From Cotesia glomerata (lineage: Eukaryota; Arthropoda; Insecta; Hymenoptera; Braconidae): a DNA stretch of 64,000 nucleotides. Location of the stretch: the NCBI RefSeq assembly GCF_020080835.1, contig NC_058162.1, positions 4,603,323 to 4,667,322 on the forward strand, read 5' to 3'. Positions 25,239-33,559 of this stretch are shown here, in pieces. Made by a program: the position numbers and the translations under genes. Within the stretch, counting starts at the first letter, position 1, and each line of letters begins with the position of its first letter. The notes under the pieces were generated by a model. The model did not search any database. It saw nothing but the letters and a program-made list of their open reading frames with translations, and was not told where the DNA came from.

Positions 25239-26364
25239 ATATATATATATGTATATATGAAAAATATATCAAAATGCATGTGGGTACTCAAATGAAAGGT
25301 CTCGATGAGAGTAACATCGGGATGAGCTTATATCTTTAAAAACCTCAATCGTTAAGAAAGTACAGTGCAATTTCACCAAAGTCATTATTCAATAAAGCAA
25401 AATTTTATTTATTTATAGTTTACTAGTCACGGCAGTCACGTAGTGACTGCTAGATTGCTAGTAAGAATTAAATATATATCTTCAATAACTTATTATCTAT
25501 TTTAATAAATGAAGAATTATTTTTTAAACATTCATAGCGAAAAAAAATATCAAACCAATAGACATTATATCAAATTGTCTAAGATGTATACAATAATATT
25601 TTGTCAATATGTTGTTAGTTGAGAAAATGATAAATTTTCATAACAAAATCGTTACTTTAGTAACTTTATTTAATTCAATATAAAGTAGTAATTCAATTGT
25701 TGATTTTTATTTTTAAAAATTATTTTATACATACATTTAAATAATATTTCCAGTATTTATCCTTGCAGATAAAAAATAATAAATGTTGTAAAAAAAATTC
25801 TTAAGAACATAATTAATCATAAAAGCTGAAAAATAAAATATAAAATAAAGAATCTTTTTTTTAATTTTAGGGAGGGAACCTCCTTGGACTCCAAGTGTGG
25901 CGTCCTTCACCGGTACAATGTCTCATAACTCCCACGGACCTGCCCACCTAGCGACATTTCAAGACTCTCGCAAGACCCAGACGCTGGACCCGAAGAATCT
26001 CGCAAACCTAAAACGCGGACCGACCCCAGCGTGGAATCAAAATCGACCACTGCCTCCAAACCCGAGCCAGCCATCCTGGGAGTTCGAATCGCGGTCGCAG
26101 ACCAACATGAATCAGTTCCGGTCATTGATGAAGAACAAGACGCCGAACATCAGAGTCCAGGACCAAGTTCAGGACCAAGTGAGAACTCTCGACCGAAACT
26201 TCTCTCGTGGGCAGTTCAATGGCGCAGCTCCCAACAACGTAGTTCCTAATATGTACGGAACATACAACCGCGCTCAAGCGCGCCAGGAAAAGGCCTCCGC
26301 TATTCCTACTCTCAGCCAGGTCCAAGGTAGCGATCCCAACCTTTACGCTGTTACGGAGTTATAA
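1915..26364 (+). CDS. Ttyh: Tweety-family membrane protein (six-exon gene model)
   Basis: Exons: 1915-2052, 12264-12871, 16851-17384, 18971-19210, 21528-(21658 or stop at 21699), 25871-26364. All junctions are GT-AG and phases agree throughout. The product matches the tweety family: an N-terminal segment starting MVVGQQLPEQYTVP, two membrane segments and a Cys-rich loop in exon 2 with a third segment at its end, two more segments in exon 3, and a Pro/Ser/Gln-rich cytoplasmic tail. Tweety proteins are five-pass plasma-membrane proteins, earlier described as chloride channels, with that function now debated. Ending at the TGA in exon 5 gives 563 residues. Splicing from an earlier donor to exon 6 gives about 714. 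It could be the insect tweety or tweety-2 paralogue; I did not decide which. Introns are up to 10 kb and TE-filled, and exon 3 has an inverted copy at 39332-39865. Confidence 0.9.
2386..3486 (+). mobile_element. Helitron-like element H2, three palindromic units
   Basis: The 5' end is A|TCTATATTATTAAGA at 2386. The 3' end has the TCGCATAGTGACTGC hairpin and a decayed CTAT in place of CTAG at 3483-3486. Between them are three AT-cored inverted-repeat units (about 2638-2820, 2900-3124, 3176-3365), each with arms containing TTTGAGTACCCACAT and ATGTGGGTACTCAAA. It lies in tweety intron 1 in the same orientation as the gene. No coding capacity, so it would depend on another element's Rep/helicase. 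Confidence 0.75.
3487..6411. other. Tweety intron 1, AT-rich, nothing assigned
   Basis: Very AT-rich intron with short homopolymer runs. The open frames at 4914-5181 are low-complexity and overlap on both strands, so they are not treated as genes. No transposon ends or RNA genes were recognised here. Confidence 0.5.
6412..7213. mobile_element. TA-type MITE (CACAGAAA ends) carrying a GC-rich hairpin unit
   Basis: The ends ACACAGAAAGAAAAA and TTTTTTTCTGTGT are inverted, and flanking TA is consistent with a Tc1/mariner-type nonautonomous element. Long AT-rich arms repeat motifs such as TTCTTGGCTCAAG in both orientations. The middle (about 6655-6875) is occupied by one unit of the GC-rich hairpin family described at 31365. 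Confidence 0.55.
6655..6875. repeat. GC-rich hairpin unit, single copy
   Basis: Two hairpins in a row. The first has arms around TCACATGT flanking CCGAGGCGAAGCCGAGG. The second has arms around GGAAAGT/ACTTTCC. The unit is much richer in G and C than the surrounding DNA. It belongs to the same family as the arrays at 31365-31575, 31893-32548 and 35515-36303. Confidence 0.7.
8601..9540. repeat. Tandem direct duplication, about 0.5 kb unit
   Basis: 8601-8999 and 9115-9540 are similar direct copies. Shared landmarks include TTCTTCGTAGCGG, AAATCAAAAGAGTATCTACT, GTCATGATTTAAGTATTTTT and AATGATTTAGAG. The stretch 9019-9100 also resembles 12140-12225 just before tweety exon 2, so a third partial copy probably exists. 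No coding content. Confidence 0.65.
9772..9895 (-). mobile_element. LINE 3'-end fragment
   Basis: A (TTTA)n tract at about 9790-9810 followed by CCCAACAGCCCAGAGGACC looks like the reverse complement of a non-LTR retrotransposon 3' end with a (TAAA)n tail. Only the tail region is present. Confidence 0.4.
10117..11150 (-). mobile_element. 1-kb snapback element, copy 1
   Basis: The same roughly 1.04-kb element occurs at 54010-55045 and 57752-58775 in the opposite orientation. One half (10117-10643) is a long palindrome with arms from CCGAGCAAAAAACAGTTTC to its complement. The other half is unique and ends in GGCGCCAGACTCTATCGAGTCT, which contains a small perfect hairpin. No coding capacity. It is a nonautonomous element of unclear class. 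Confidence 0.65.
11311..12025 (+). pseudogene. LINE reverse-transcriptase C-terminal fragment, frameshifted
   Basis: Reads RRDEHITPY...LNWLTIKSKR in one frame, then shifts near 11395 into FKLLNSGEPKFLRSLFIEEPSDIRKSDRIAAK to a stop at 11692-11694. It matches the fragment at 50250-50906, including the EHSFV.SAIR.W.ELP region. AT-rich 3' sequence ends in a (TAAA)n tail near 12005-12022. It is the degenerate 3' end of a non-LTR retrotransposon inside tweety intron 1. Confidence 0.7.
12264..12871 (+). CDS. Ttyh: tweety coding exon 2
   Basis: Starts SLGILGSIP after a TTTTTCAG acceptor and ends after CALIT with donor GTGAGT, phase 2. It contains two N-terminal membrane segments (around AWLILTLLVLLVYLV and CLLAILAVLCSGAVAVGLYG), a loop with NQT, NGT and NTS glycosylation sites and a CC pair, and a third membrane segment (VTMAVLSALLVLCVVLLVGV). 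The open frame upstream of the acceptor is intronic. Confidence 0.92.
13059..13460 (+). repeat. Dispersed 0.4-kb repeat, copy 1
   Basis: From GATTAAGGTAGCTTGGGC to GGAGACATTACTCCACCATC, this matches the reverse complement of 58800-59210. It is noncoding and its class is not recognised. The two copies sit in introns of two different genes (tweety and the protease). Confidence 0.65.
13708..14312. mobile_element. Possible short inverted-repeat element
   Basis: Starts TTGCACGACTCATGATGC and ends GCATTATGAGTCGTGCAC, so the ends are imperfect inverted repeats about 600 bp apart. The left end contains GATGCGAAGCATC, a small hairpin with a GAA loop. The inside includes a second hairpin around 14107-14165. 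No target duplication was confirmed. Confidence 0.4.
14880..15305 (+). mobile_element. RTE-like LINE or SINE 3' end, interrupted
   Basis: The remains CCACCCCGGCTTCGTACGGG and CAAATCGGTTCAGTAGTTTC, then (CAAA)n, TTATAATATTA and TAGTATAGAT are typical of 3' ends of RTE-type retroelements and their SINEs in insects. A Gln/Lys-poor AT-rich palindromic insert (about 14955-15155, repeats of AAGAAAATTTTCTTG) splits it. The class assignment is from memory of such tails. Confidence 0.45.
15418..15785. repeat. Tandem repeat with GCGCGCGC-containing units
   Basis: Two adjoining similar units each contain AAATAGAGATGAAATGT-like sequence, ACCAATTTATT, GATGTGATTGGT and end in GGCGCGCGCAAAT. A related piece (GCGCGCGCAAGCGCGCGCC) is inserted in the repeat at 52984-53150. 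Noncoding. Confidence 0.5.
16050..16265 (-). mobile_element. LINE 3'-end fragment
   Basis: A (TTTA)n tract at 16058-16092 is followed by GGAATTCTATAGAGGTGTAA and ACCTGTGTACAGAACCAGTA. The region matches the reverse complement of 42585-42778, which ends in (AAAT)n. Both are 3' ends of one non-LTR retrotransposon family. Confidence 0.5.
16851..17384 (+). CDS. Ttyh: tweety coding exon 3
   Basis: 534 nt, acceptor TTTTGTGTAG, donor GTAATC, phase 2 in and 2 out. It encodes membrane segment four (FSVFGLFAVIVSWLMASLYL), an extracellular region with conserved Cys (DLCVSP, MRCES, LLDCK, GLCHLG) and membrane segment five (GLTFMLLASLAAGLFFTILV). An apparently identical inverted copy lies at 39332-39865. 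Confidence 0.93.
17475..18512. mobile_element. TTAA-flanked nonautonomous element (piggyBac-like)
   Basis: Ends GAGGGATAGCCA and TGGCTATCCCTC are perfect 12-bp inverted repeats, with TTAA on each side at 17471-17474 and 18513-18516. TTAA target duplication is the hallmark of the piggyBac superfamily. The 1038-bp interior has no transposase. It sits in tweety intron 3. Its left two-thirds is included in the inverted duplication at 37795-40045, and pieces of the family recur at 34797, 40068 and 50850-51010. Confidence 0.75.
18971..19210 (+). CDS. Ttyh: tweety coding exon 4
   Basis: Follows TGTTCCAG and reads RDYSQVDEQDPFLPPS, then a tail rich in Pro, Ala, Thr and Ser with PPPPSYATA. Donor GTTTGT follows TTAAA, phase 2, matching exon 5. 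This is the start of the cytoplasmic C-terminal tail. The Pro/Tyr stretch could serve as a protein-binding site. Confidence 0.85.
19395..20993. mobile_element. Inverted-repeat element in tweety intron 4
   Basis: Ends AAGTGGGGTCAA and TTGACCCCACTT are a perfect 12-bp inverted repeat about 1.6 kb apart. The AT-rich interior includes several palindromic stretches (for example 19650-19760 and 20790-20910) and a LINE tail at 19845-20145. No target duplication is obvious. Confidence 0.5.
19845..20145 (+). mobile_element. LINE 3' end with (TCTAA)n tail
   Basis: Short remains of a coding end (SSLEIFKNKVYDYLFELDF then stop) resemble the extreme C-terminus of the LINE proteins at 11694 and 50250. AT-rich sequence follows, with TTGCCATTTGGCCTGTGCCC, AATAAAGATT and a (AATCT)n tail. 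It is nested in the element at 19395-20993. Confidence 0.5.
21528..21721 (+). CDS. Ttyh: tweety exon 5, alternative end: in-frame TGA or splice on
   Basis: Acceptor GATTACAG; reads GGGVNGSGGIGDHKLSQ to YATLSKQCKTLESNDFY and then TGA at 21697-21699. Three possible donors all leave phase 1: after 21640 (GTCAGT), after 21658 (GTAAAC) and after 21721 (GTGAGA, the best match, 22 nt past the stop). Exon 6 requires phase 1, so the first two would skip the TGA. The third keeps the TGA but leaves exon 6 in frame with it. Confidence 0.78.
21862..23216. mobile_element. 950-bp inverted-repeat element between 200-bp direct repeats
   Basis: GGGCACAACCAGTGTGACAC at 22067 and CAGTGTGGTTGTGCCC ending at 23016 are the inverted ends. 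Each side carries the same roughly 200-bp sequence (21862-22064 and 23016-23216, both with TCATTCTATTTTTTCTGC and TATGGCCTCGTTTA or a close variant). The right part (22790-23000) is a long hairpin made of AAGAAAT/ATTTCTT motifs. No coding capacity. Confidence 0.55.
24347..25461 (+). mobile_element. Helitron-like element H3, three palindromic units
   Basis: The 5' end is a decayed TTTATATTATTAAGAG. The 3' end has hairpin GCAGTCACGTAGTGACTGC, then TAGATTG and CTAG at 25458-25461 followed by T. Three palindromic units lie at about 24595-24783, 24833-25022 and 25102-25342, the last with an expanded (TA)n core. It lies in tweety intron 5, in the gene's orientation. Confidence 0.75.
25190..25250. 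repeat. (TA)n microsatellite
   Basis: An expanded TA tract forms the centre of the third palindromic unit of Helitron H3. Other units have much shorter AT cores, so this one expanded locally. Confidence 0.8.
25871..26364 (+). CDS. Ttyh: tweety coding exon 6 (long C-terminus)
   Basis: Acceptor TTAATTTTAG, then GGAGGGAACC. In phase 1 it reads REPPWTPSVASFTGTMSH and stays open for 164 codons to TAA at 26362-26364. The residues are rich in Asn, Gln, Pro and Arg (NQNRPLPPNPSQP, NVVPNMYGTYNRAQ), as expected of an unstructured cytoplasmic tail. G/C content is well above the surrounding intron, supporting real coding sequence. Confidence 0.82.
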
Positions 26365-27099
26365 GATCTTACAGCTTATATCATGAGACAACAGAGATAA
26401 GATCTATGAGATAATAGATAATACAACTTAAAATGGTCCTAATTAATAAGACATAATACGGTGTATAATAATATTATTAATTATTATTATTATTATACGC
26501 TGTCTGATATTTAATATATTTACGAAGAAACCAAAGTTTTAACAGGTGAAAAATATATCGAGACTGAGATTAATATTTATAATGAACAAAAGAGGGGGCG
26601 AAGAATCTCGGACAAACTCAACAATCGAAATATTTATACAATGAGATTTATAATTAATGTGTAACGACCTGAATCTCAATCAAAATGCCAGACATTTATT
26701 ATTATTACTAAATTCTATTATGGTGATTAATATCACGATAGATTATACACCCTAGGACTGTAAAATTGGTGACACTTTTGTTTTTTTTTTTTTATGTAGA
26801 TCTAATTAAAATTACTACCTAGGGAAGTAGACGTCAATAGATATCGATATCACATTTAATGTGAGAGAGAATACCAAAAGACAATTTTTAAAGATTATTT
26901 ATAATATATGTTTAAAATATTATTATATCGCGCAAATTATTTGTATTTTATGTTTGTACTGCGAGTCTCGAGAGGATGATTATTTACTTACTCTCTTTAA
27001 AAATATTCATTGAAAAAAATTCACTGTCATGAAATTTGAATTTTTTTCAATAATTCCAATTGATCTAAATTTCTCAGTATATATCTATTTTTTTTTAGT

Positions 27100-27610
27100 C
27101 TCGAGTGAGAAATTGTTACTTTTTGATGTTTTAAAAGCTCTCTCCAAAGAACAGCTTATAAAAAAATTTTTAAGAAGTCGCTCCAAATTTTTTTAAATTT
27201 CAAAAATCGTCAAAAATCGAATTTTTTTTTTTTTATTTATTTTCTCGTTACGTCATAATTTTATAGACTAAAAAAAAAGTTTTTCCTGAAAGTTTCAATT
27301 CAAAATTTAAATTTTGAAAGGTCGCTCATAATTTTTTTTTAATTTATTAGTGACTATTTAATTGCATTAGCATTTTTTGACTCTGAAATTTAAAAAAAAT
27401 TATGAGCGACCTTTCAAAATTTAAATTTTGAATTGAAACTTTCAAAAAAAAATTAAAAAAAAAAGAAACATTTTGATTTTTAACGATTTTTGAAATTTTA
27501 AAAAAATTTGGAGCGACCTCTTAAAAATTTTTTTTTGAGCTGTTCTTTGGAGAGGGTTCTTAAAACATCAAAAACTGACATTTTTTTACTCGAGAATCAA
27601 AAAAAAAAAA
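27100..27610. repeat. Long inverted repeat (about 0.5 kb palindrome)
   Basis: Arms begin with ACTCGAG-like sequence, then GATGTTTTAA, CTCTCCAAAGAACAGCT, TCGCTCCAAATTTTTTTAAA and GAAAGGTCGCTCATAATTT, and are mirrored on the other side of a centre near 27350. It could fold into a hairpin RNA if transcribed in the tweety 3' region. The element class is not recognised. Confidence 0.65.
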
Positions 27611-27811
27611 TAGTCGGTTTTTTTACGCCAACCTAATATCTATAGATATATAATTTGCATAGAGCTAATTTTTTTAATTTTTTTCAATGAATATTTTTAA
27701 ACAGATTAATGGCGGCGGTAAAATTTGAAAATTTATCTTTTTGATTTTTGATATTTATAACTTTCTTTTCGATGATAAATTTCAACTGGTTAAAATTGTC
27801 TACGAGACATG

Positions 27812-27998
27812 AAAATTAAGTTAGCCGACATTTAAAAATATTTACAATTTTTTTTCATTGAAAAAATTATTACAAAAAAATAAAAAAAAAATTTCATATG
27901 CAAAAAATTTAAAAACTGTGAGTGTAATTTTTAAGAAATATTTTTTTTGTTCTAATTTAATTATTAAAAAAAAAAATTTTAAATGTCGGCTAACTTTA
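27812..27998. mobile_element. GTTAGCCGACAT MITE
   Basis: Ends AGTTAGCCGACATTT and AAATGTCGGCTAACTTT enclose about 160 bp of AT-rich sequence. It is the same family as the cluster at 55100-56720. Noncoding. Confidence 0.6.
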
Positions 27999-28997
27999 GT
28001 ATTATCTACGAGACTTTTGTAATTATTTATTCAATTTTTTGTTTATTTTAAAATTAAATTTATACTTTTACCGCTGCTATTTTTACATTGATAAAAAAAT
28101 TAATTTGGTTCAAGAGAAAAAATCTTGATCCAAAAAAAATCATCAAAGTTTAAAGAACTTTTCTTATTGATTTAACGTAATTAAAATTCTTCTTGGTTAA
28201 AAATTTCTTCTCTTGAATAAAAATAATTTTTCCATCAGTGTAACAAACTCATAAAAAATTCACCTCTTATTTATTTAATAATAATAATTATCCCACCTTA
28301 TCTAGATGATAATTATAAAACTAAACAACAGTTACCAATTAAATATTTATTATTTAAAGTAACAATTTTTACAGGTCCATCCTATTAACTACAATTCTGT
28401 TAAAATTTTTTTATTTTCTTCGACCGTATAGTAAAATTACTATTACTTTTTTGAAAAAATAATTTATATTTAAAAAAAAAATTAATATCTAATTACAAGG
28501 GTTTAAATACTTTCATCGATTTCTGTGTTTAAAGTAATAAAAAATAGCTAATAAAACTGCCACTGCTCAGGCGACCGATACACTTTCAGTACAAACCGTA
28601 ATCCGGTGGTACGTTCCCAGTTGGAAGTTATAATAATAATTATTGAGTTATTACATGTAAGCCTGGGAACATAATAAAAAAAAAGGTTCTAAAATAATAA
28701 TTATTTAAAATATGTTCATGCGGAAAGATTGTATTGTACTGAAGATCATAAAAATTATAAAAAAATAATACAAAATCGCTACAACGAAACCTACGGCGAA
28801 TTCCGCAATTAAGTTCGATGTTAACTTTGTAAATACGTAGATAAAATATAAGAATTAAATAATAAATAATAAATTACAGGTAAAGTGTAAAGTGTGGCAA
28901 TTTAAAGAGGTATAATCATAATATTTAATTGTATGTCATGGTATTTAACTTCGTTTAAAATTACTGTTTGTTTTTTCATGAAAATTAATATGACATT

Positions 28998-29875
28998 AAA
29001 GTTAGCAGTCACTTAACCATTTTTTAATTTTTTTTGTCAAATAGATTTTTTCAAAAAAATCATTTTTAAAAAATTGCATTTTTTATTTTTTTAAATTTCT
29101 AAACGTCAATTTTTTTTTCTTCTTTTTTTTCATAATTTATTCGTTTAAAAAATTCTTAAAATTATCAAATAAATTATTTATTATATTTTATTTAAAATAA
29201 ATAAATAAATTATTTAAATAAAATAAATTTAATAGATAAATAAATTATTTAAAATGAAATAAATTATGACCCGAAAAAAATGATTAAAAAAATTGACATG
29301 TCATTAAAAAAAATAAAAAATGCAATTTTTAAAAAATAAATTTTTGGAAAAAATTTTTTTGTTAAATAAAATTAAAGAATTGTCAAGTGACGGCTAACTT
29401 TAACTTAACCATTTTTTAATTTTTTTTATCAAATAGATTTTTTCCAAAAAATCATTTTTAAAAAATTGCATTTTTTATTTTTTAAATTTTCTAAACGTCA
29501 ATTTTTTTTCTTCTTTTTTTTCATAATTTATTTATTTAAAAAATTCTTAAAATTATCAAATATCTGCTAAATTAATTTTCATAAATTAATTTAGCAGATA
29601 TTTGATAATTTAAAAAATTTTTTTAACAAATAAATTATTTACTGTATTTTATTTAAAACAAACAAATAAATTATTTAAATAAAATAAATTTAACAAATAA
29701 ATAAATTATTTAAAATAAAATAAATTAATGATGACCCAAAAAAAATGATTAAAAAAATTGACATGTTATTAAAAAAAATACAAAATGCAATTTTTTAAAA
29801 ATAAATTTTCGGAACAAATTTTTTTGTAAAATAAAATGAATGAATTGTTAAGTGACGGCTAACTTTAATTCATTG
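28998..29875. mobile_element. Related inverted-repeat units in tandem
   Basis: Starts AAAGTTAGCAGTCACTTAACC, has TCAAGTGACGGCTAACTTT in the middle (29380) and ends AAGTGACGGCTAACTTTAA. The two roughly 430-bp units are similar to each other, and the ends resemble a diverged version of the GTTAGCCGACAT MITE. Between them at 29560-29610 is a small palindrome of AAATTAATTTAGCAGATATT type. Confidence 0.5.
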
Positions 29876-31364
29876 TTTTGTTATTTCTTCCGTTTGATAA
29901 ATTTTTAACCTCAAAAAAAAATATGGAAGATTCAGTGCCATTCCACCAGCATTTATTTATATTAAATTATGTAATATTTATACAAAATATGTTTATTTGA
30001 AATTGTTTTTTTTTTATATAAATTTACTATAATGATTATTATTATTAATTATATAATTATGATTATTATATTATGAAAAAGTAGATGTAAAGATTTAATA
30101 AAGAAGTTAGGTTATGTGACTTATTACAACGCGTATTTATATGGGCTGCTTAGTGTGGGACTACCCGATGTAAATAATTGTAATATTTATTAAAATTATA
30201 ATTATGGAGAATAATAAGTAGAATTTATAGATGTGAGTTTTAATTTATAGTTTGGATAAGTTTCAAATATTGAGGAAATAATTGAGCGTCGCTGGCTTTC
30301 AGACACAAGTAAAAAAATTATATAATAATAAATAAACAAGGAAGAAATCAAGGAGAATTTATTATTAATTAATACTGTAAGGTGTAATGAGTAATGTAAT
30401 GTTAGGAGTTATAATAATAAACAAATGGTAACTTGAATTTGATCGTATATCCTAGTCACTAAGTAAACAGTGTTCATCAGCTAATAATTTCTTGCCAAAT
30501 AAAATAAATGGCTCAAATTTTTATCAAAAATATAAATTAGTTAATCTTTTCGTGAAGAAATTTTTAGTAGGAATTTTTATTGAAATTACTTTATTAAAAA
30601 TTTCTTATGATTAATTTTTAAGAGGGTATTCTGGTCTAAAAATATTAAATTTTAGGTAATTTTTCAAGTGCTGTAAAAAAAGGCAATCAAAATTTTTACT
30701 GTATATTTTTTTATAAGTTATTTATTAACATTGTAAAAATACAGAAAAAATAAGAAAAGTTGAAAATTAAAAAAATTAGCAGCTGATAAAGTGGAGAGGT
30801 CTCAAAAAATTAGCGCGTAACTACAAATGTAAATACAAATGTCCATTTATTCATTTTTCCTAAAATTTAAATGTCCATTTTTTCAATTGTTCATAAAATT
30901 ATATGTTCATTAAGTGACTATTCCATTTACTCAATTGTACATTTATATTTTTACTGATATCTTTTTATATTATTATCCATTTTCATAAATGTCTATTTAA
31001 GAAAATGTCCATCAATCCATTTGTTTATTTGAATTCTTTACCAAAAACTTTTATTTCCATTTGGAGATATTTTCAAAAATAGAGATTTCATTTTTTAAGT
31101 TGGCCATAATAAGTGCAGTTGTACATTTATAATTATTTCCTTTTTTATTAATGTCTAATTTTACTTAAGTACTTTTATTATTATTTCCAAAAAATCAAAT
31201 GTCCATTTTTAGAAATTTCCATATCCATTTATTCAAATGTCCAAAAATACACATTTCCAATAATACAATAGCAACACGAACAGGGATAAATTAATGTCAC
31301 GCATAGTATATACCCACGATTTCATCCCTTCTAGCAATTAGAAACAAAAAAATAAATAGTATAT

Positions 31365-31575
31365 TTCTTACCTAGGGCAGGAAAATAAGAAATGTCTCAG
31401 ATTACATGTAATTGTTGACCGAGGCGAAGCCGAGGTCGACAAACATGTGATCTGAGGCTTTCTTATTTCCTGCCCGTGGTGAGGATGCTATTTTTCTCCT
31501 CGACGGAGGCGGAAAGCGGCATTTTCATTTAGCGCAGCGGCGGAAAATTGACGCTTTCCGTCCGGAGGGGAGAAA
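31365..31575. repeat. GC-rich hairpin unit
   Basis: CCTAGGGCAGGAAAATAAG and its near complement CTTATTTCCTGCCC enclose ATTACATGT, CCGAGGCGAAGCCGAGG and ACATGTGAT. A second hairpin follows, with arms GGCGGAAAGCG and CGCTTTCCG around TTTAGCGCAGC. The 17-mer can pair as CC, two G-A mismatches, GGC, a GAA loop and the complement. Class unknown. Confidence 0.75.
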
Positions 31576-31646
31576 AAAGATTATTAATCTAGAGTAATGT
31601 CGCTGTGGTTGGAACTACGATCATCCCCAAATTTCAATTTTTACTA

Positions 31647-32849
31647 CAGTCAAAACCGTTTACAGCGACTTCGCTTAAAGCGACGTTCCGGTTATTACGA
31701 CGAAATTTTCAAGTCCCGTCTCTATTACATATAAAATTCTCAAGCCGGAAACCGCTTATAACAATATTGCTTATAGCGACAAATCGTTTATAGCAACCGA
31801 ATTCACAGTACTTATAGTAGTAAACTTATAGTAAAATGCATCGGTTATAGCGTCTGATAAATACTTTCATTCGTTTTGCAGTAAATATACTTTTTTTGCC
31901 CTCTGGGCGAAAAGTGGCAACTTTGGTCTCACTGCGCTAAACAAAGTTGCCGCTTTCCTCCTTCCTCGGACAAAAAAATATTATACAGCCCTTGGGAAGT
32001 AAAAAAGAAAACCTCAGATCACATGTTTGTTGACCTCGGCTTCGCCTCGGCCAACAATTACATGTGATCTGAGACATTTCTTACTTCCCCTAGGTGTGTA
32101 ATATACTATATGATGTCATCAAATTCTTTTTCTCCCTCCAGGCGGAAAGCGTCAATTTTCCGCCCGCTGCGCTAAATGAAAATGCCGCTTTCCGCCTCCG
32201 TCGAGGAGAATAGTATATTACACATCTAGGGCAGTAAAATAAGAAATGTCTCAGATCACATGTAATTGTTGTCCGAGGTCAATAAACATGTGATCTGAGG
32301 CTTTCTTATTTACTGCCCGTGGTGTGTATACTATTTTCTCCTCGACGGAGGCGGAAAGCGGCATTTTCGTTTAGCGCAGCGGAAAAATTGACGCTTTCCG
32401 CCCGGAGATGAGAAAAATAGTATACACTCCACGGGAAGTAAATAAGAAAGCCTCAGATCACATGTTTGTTGACCTCGGCTTCGCCTCGGTCAACAATTAC
32501 ATGTAGTCTGAGACATTTCTTATTTTCCTGCCCTAGGTAAGAAATATACTATTGGAGCTTTAAATTAATGAGAATAATTATGTTATTAAATCTATATTAT
32601 TAAATGTAGTATTGAAATTTATACGTGGTCTTATTAAAATGTTTAATAAATTAATTTATGTATAGTTTAATAAATATTAAATAAGCTTTCATCAAGTATT
32701 TATTAGTTTAATAAACGTTCATCAAGTATTGTTTTGTAATTTAATCCGTGCATTTTTGTTTTCGAATATAATCCATGCATTGCTAATTTTTACTTATAAC
32801 AACCATTAACAGGAGGTCCCTTCAATGTCGTTATAAACAGTTTTTACTG
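31647..32849. mobile_element. Tigger/pogo-like nonautonomous element with TA duplication
   Basis: CAGTCAAAACCGTTTACAGC at the left and the inverted AAACAGTTTTTACTG at the right, with TA on each side. This matches the CAGT...AAACCG.TTA.A.CGAC pattern of pogo/Tigger ends. Further ACAGCGACTT, TAAAGCGAC, TTATAGCGACA-like repeats lie next to the left end. A hairpin array (31893-32548) fills much of the interior. Confidence 0.65.
31893..32548. repeat. GC-rich hairpin array
   Basis: At least three hairpin units in alternating orientation, joined by AATAGTATA-type sequence. GCTTCGC occurs at 32039 and 32478. One unit (near 32270) has lost the GAGGCGAAGC centre by deletion. Outer ends CCCTAGGTAAGAAATATACTA match the start of the unit at 31365. 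Confidence 0.75.
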
Positions 32850-32976
32850 TATTTTTAAAAAATTCGAAAGAAAAAAGTGGTAAAAATCATTTTTTTTTTT
32901 TTTTTCAGCCAGTCACCATTTTGTGAAAAATTTTTTTTTCAACTTTTCCGTAGTTCCAACCATAGCGACATTACTC

Positions 32977-33366
32977 TACACTGAGAAAAAAAAAAATTTT
33001 TGTGAAGAAAAAATTTCTTGACTCAAAAATCATTTAAAATAAATTTTGGTTTTTTGACAAAAGAATATCAATATCTATTATAATAAAATATTGGCATTAA
33101 TTTCATTAATTTTGATAGACTAACAAACAAATAGATTCACTTGAATTAAAAAAATAATTCGATTAATTTTATCAATTTTTGAGATAAGAAAATATATTTT
33201 TGAAAATTGTCAAAATTTGAATTAATTTAAAAAAAAATTATAATATTATAATCATATTTTTGCTGAGTTTTAAAAAATTTATATTAAAACAAATTGAGTT
33301 TGTAATGGTTTATTGCAGTGGCCTCAAACGGTACTTCTACCTTAGTACTTTTTTTTCTTAGTGTAG
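32977..33366. mobile_element. TA-type MITE (CACTGAGAAAAAAA ends)
   Basis: TACACTGAGAAAAAAA and TTTTTTTCTTAGTGTA are inverted ends with TA at each edge, about 390 bp. It interrupts the right arm of the TTAA element: removing it joins ATTACTC-TA-GATTAATAATC, matching the complement of 31575-31600. Same family as 49037-49207. Confidence 0.7.
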
Positions 33367-33559
33367 ATTAATAATCTTTTTTATTTTTTTATTAGCTGCT
33401 AATTTTTTGAATTTTTATTATTTTATTTTTTTCTCTATTCTTATAATGTTAATAAATAAGTTATAAAAAAATGGATAGTAAAAATATTGATTGTCTTTTT
33501 TTAAGGCACTTTAAAAATCACCTGAAATTTAATGCTTTTAGACCAGAATACTCCCTTAA

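Larger units (their letters stand above)
26365..30618. other. 3' flank of tweety, AT-rich with repeats
   Basis: The start is likely tweety 3' UTR; an AATAAA near 30098 and several nearer ones are candidates and none is clearly favoured. Large inverted repeats lie at 27100-27610 and MITE-like units at 27812-27998 and 28998-29870. No other coding region was recognised. Confidence 0.5.
30622..33555. mobile_element. TTAA-flanked element with nested insertions
   Basis: GAGGGTATTCTGGTCTAAAA at the left and TTTTAGACCAGAATACTCCC (or close) at the right, with TTAA at 30618-30621 and 33556-33559. Long subterminal arms (to about 30800 and from 33390) are inverted copies. The arms continue at 31570-31625 and 32950-32976. 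Inserted within it are a GC-rich hairpin unit (31365-31575), a Tigger-like TA element (31647-32849, itself holding a hairpin array) and a MITE (32977-33366). No transposase. Confidence 0.7.
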
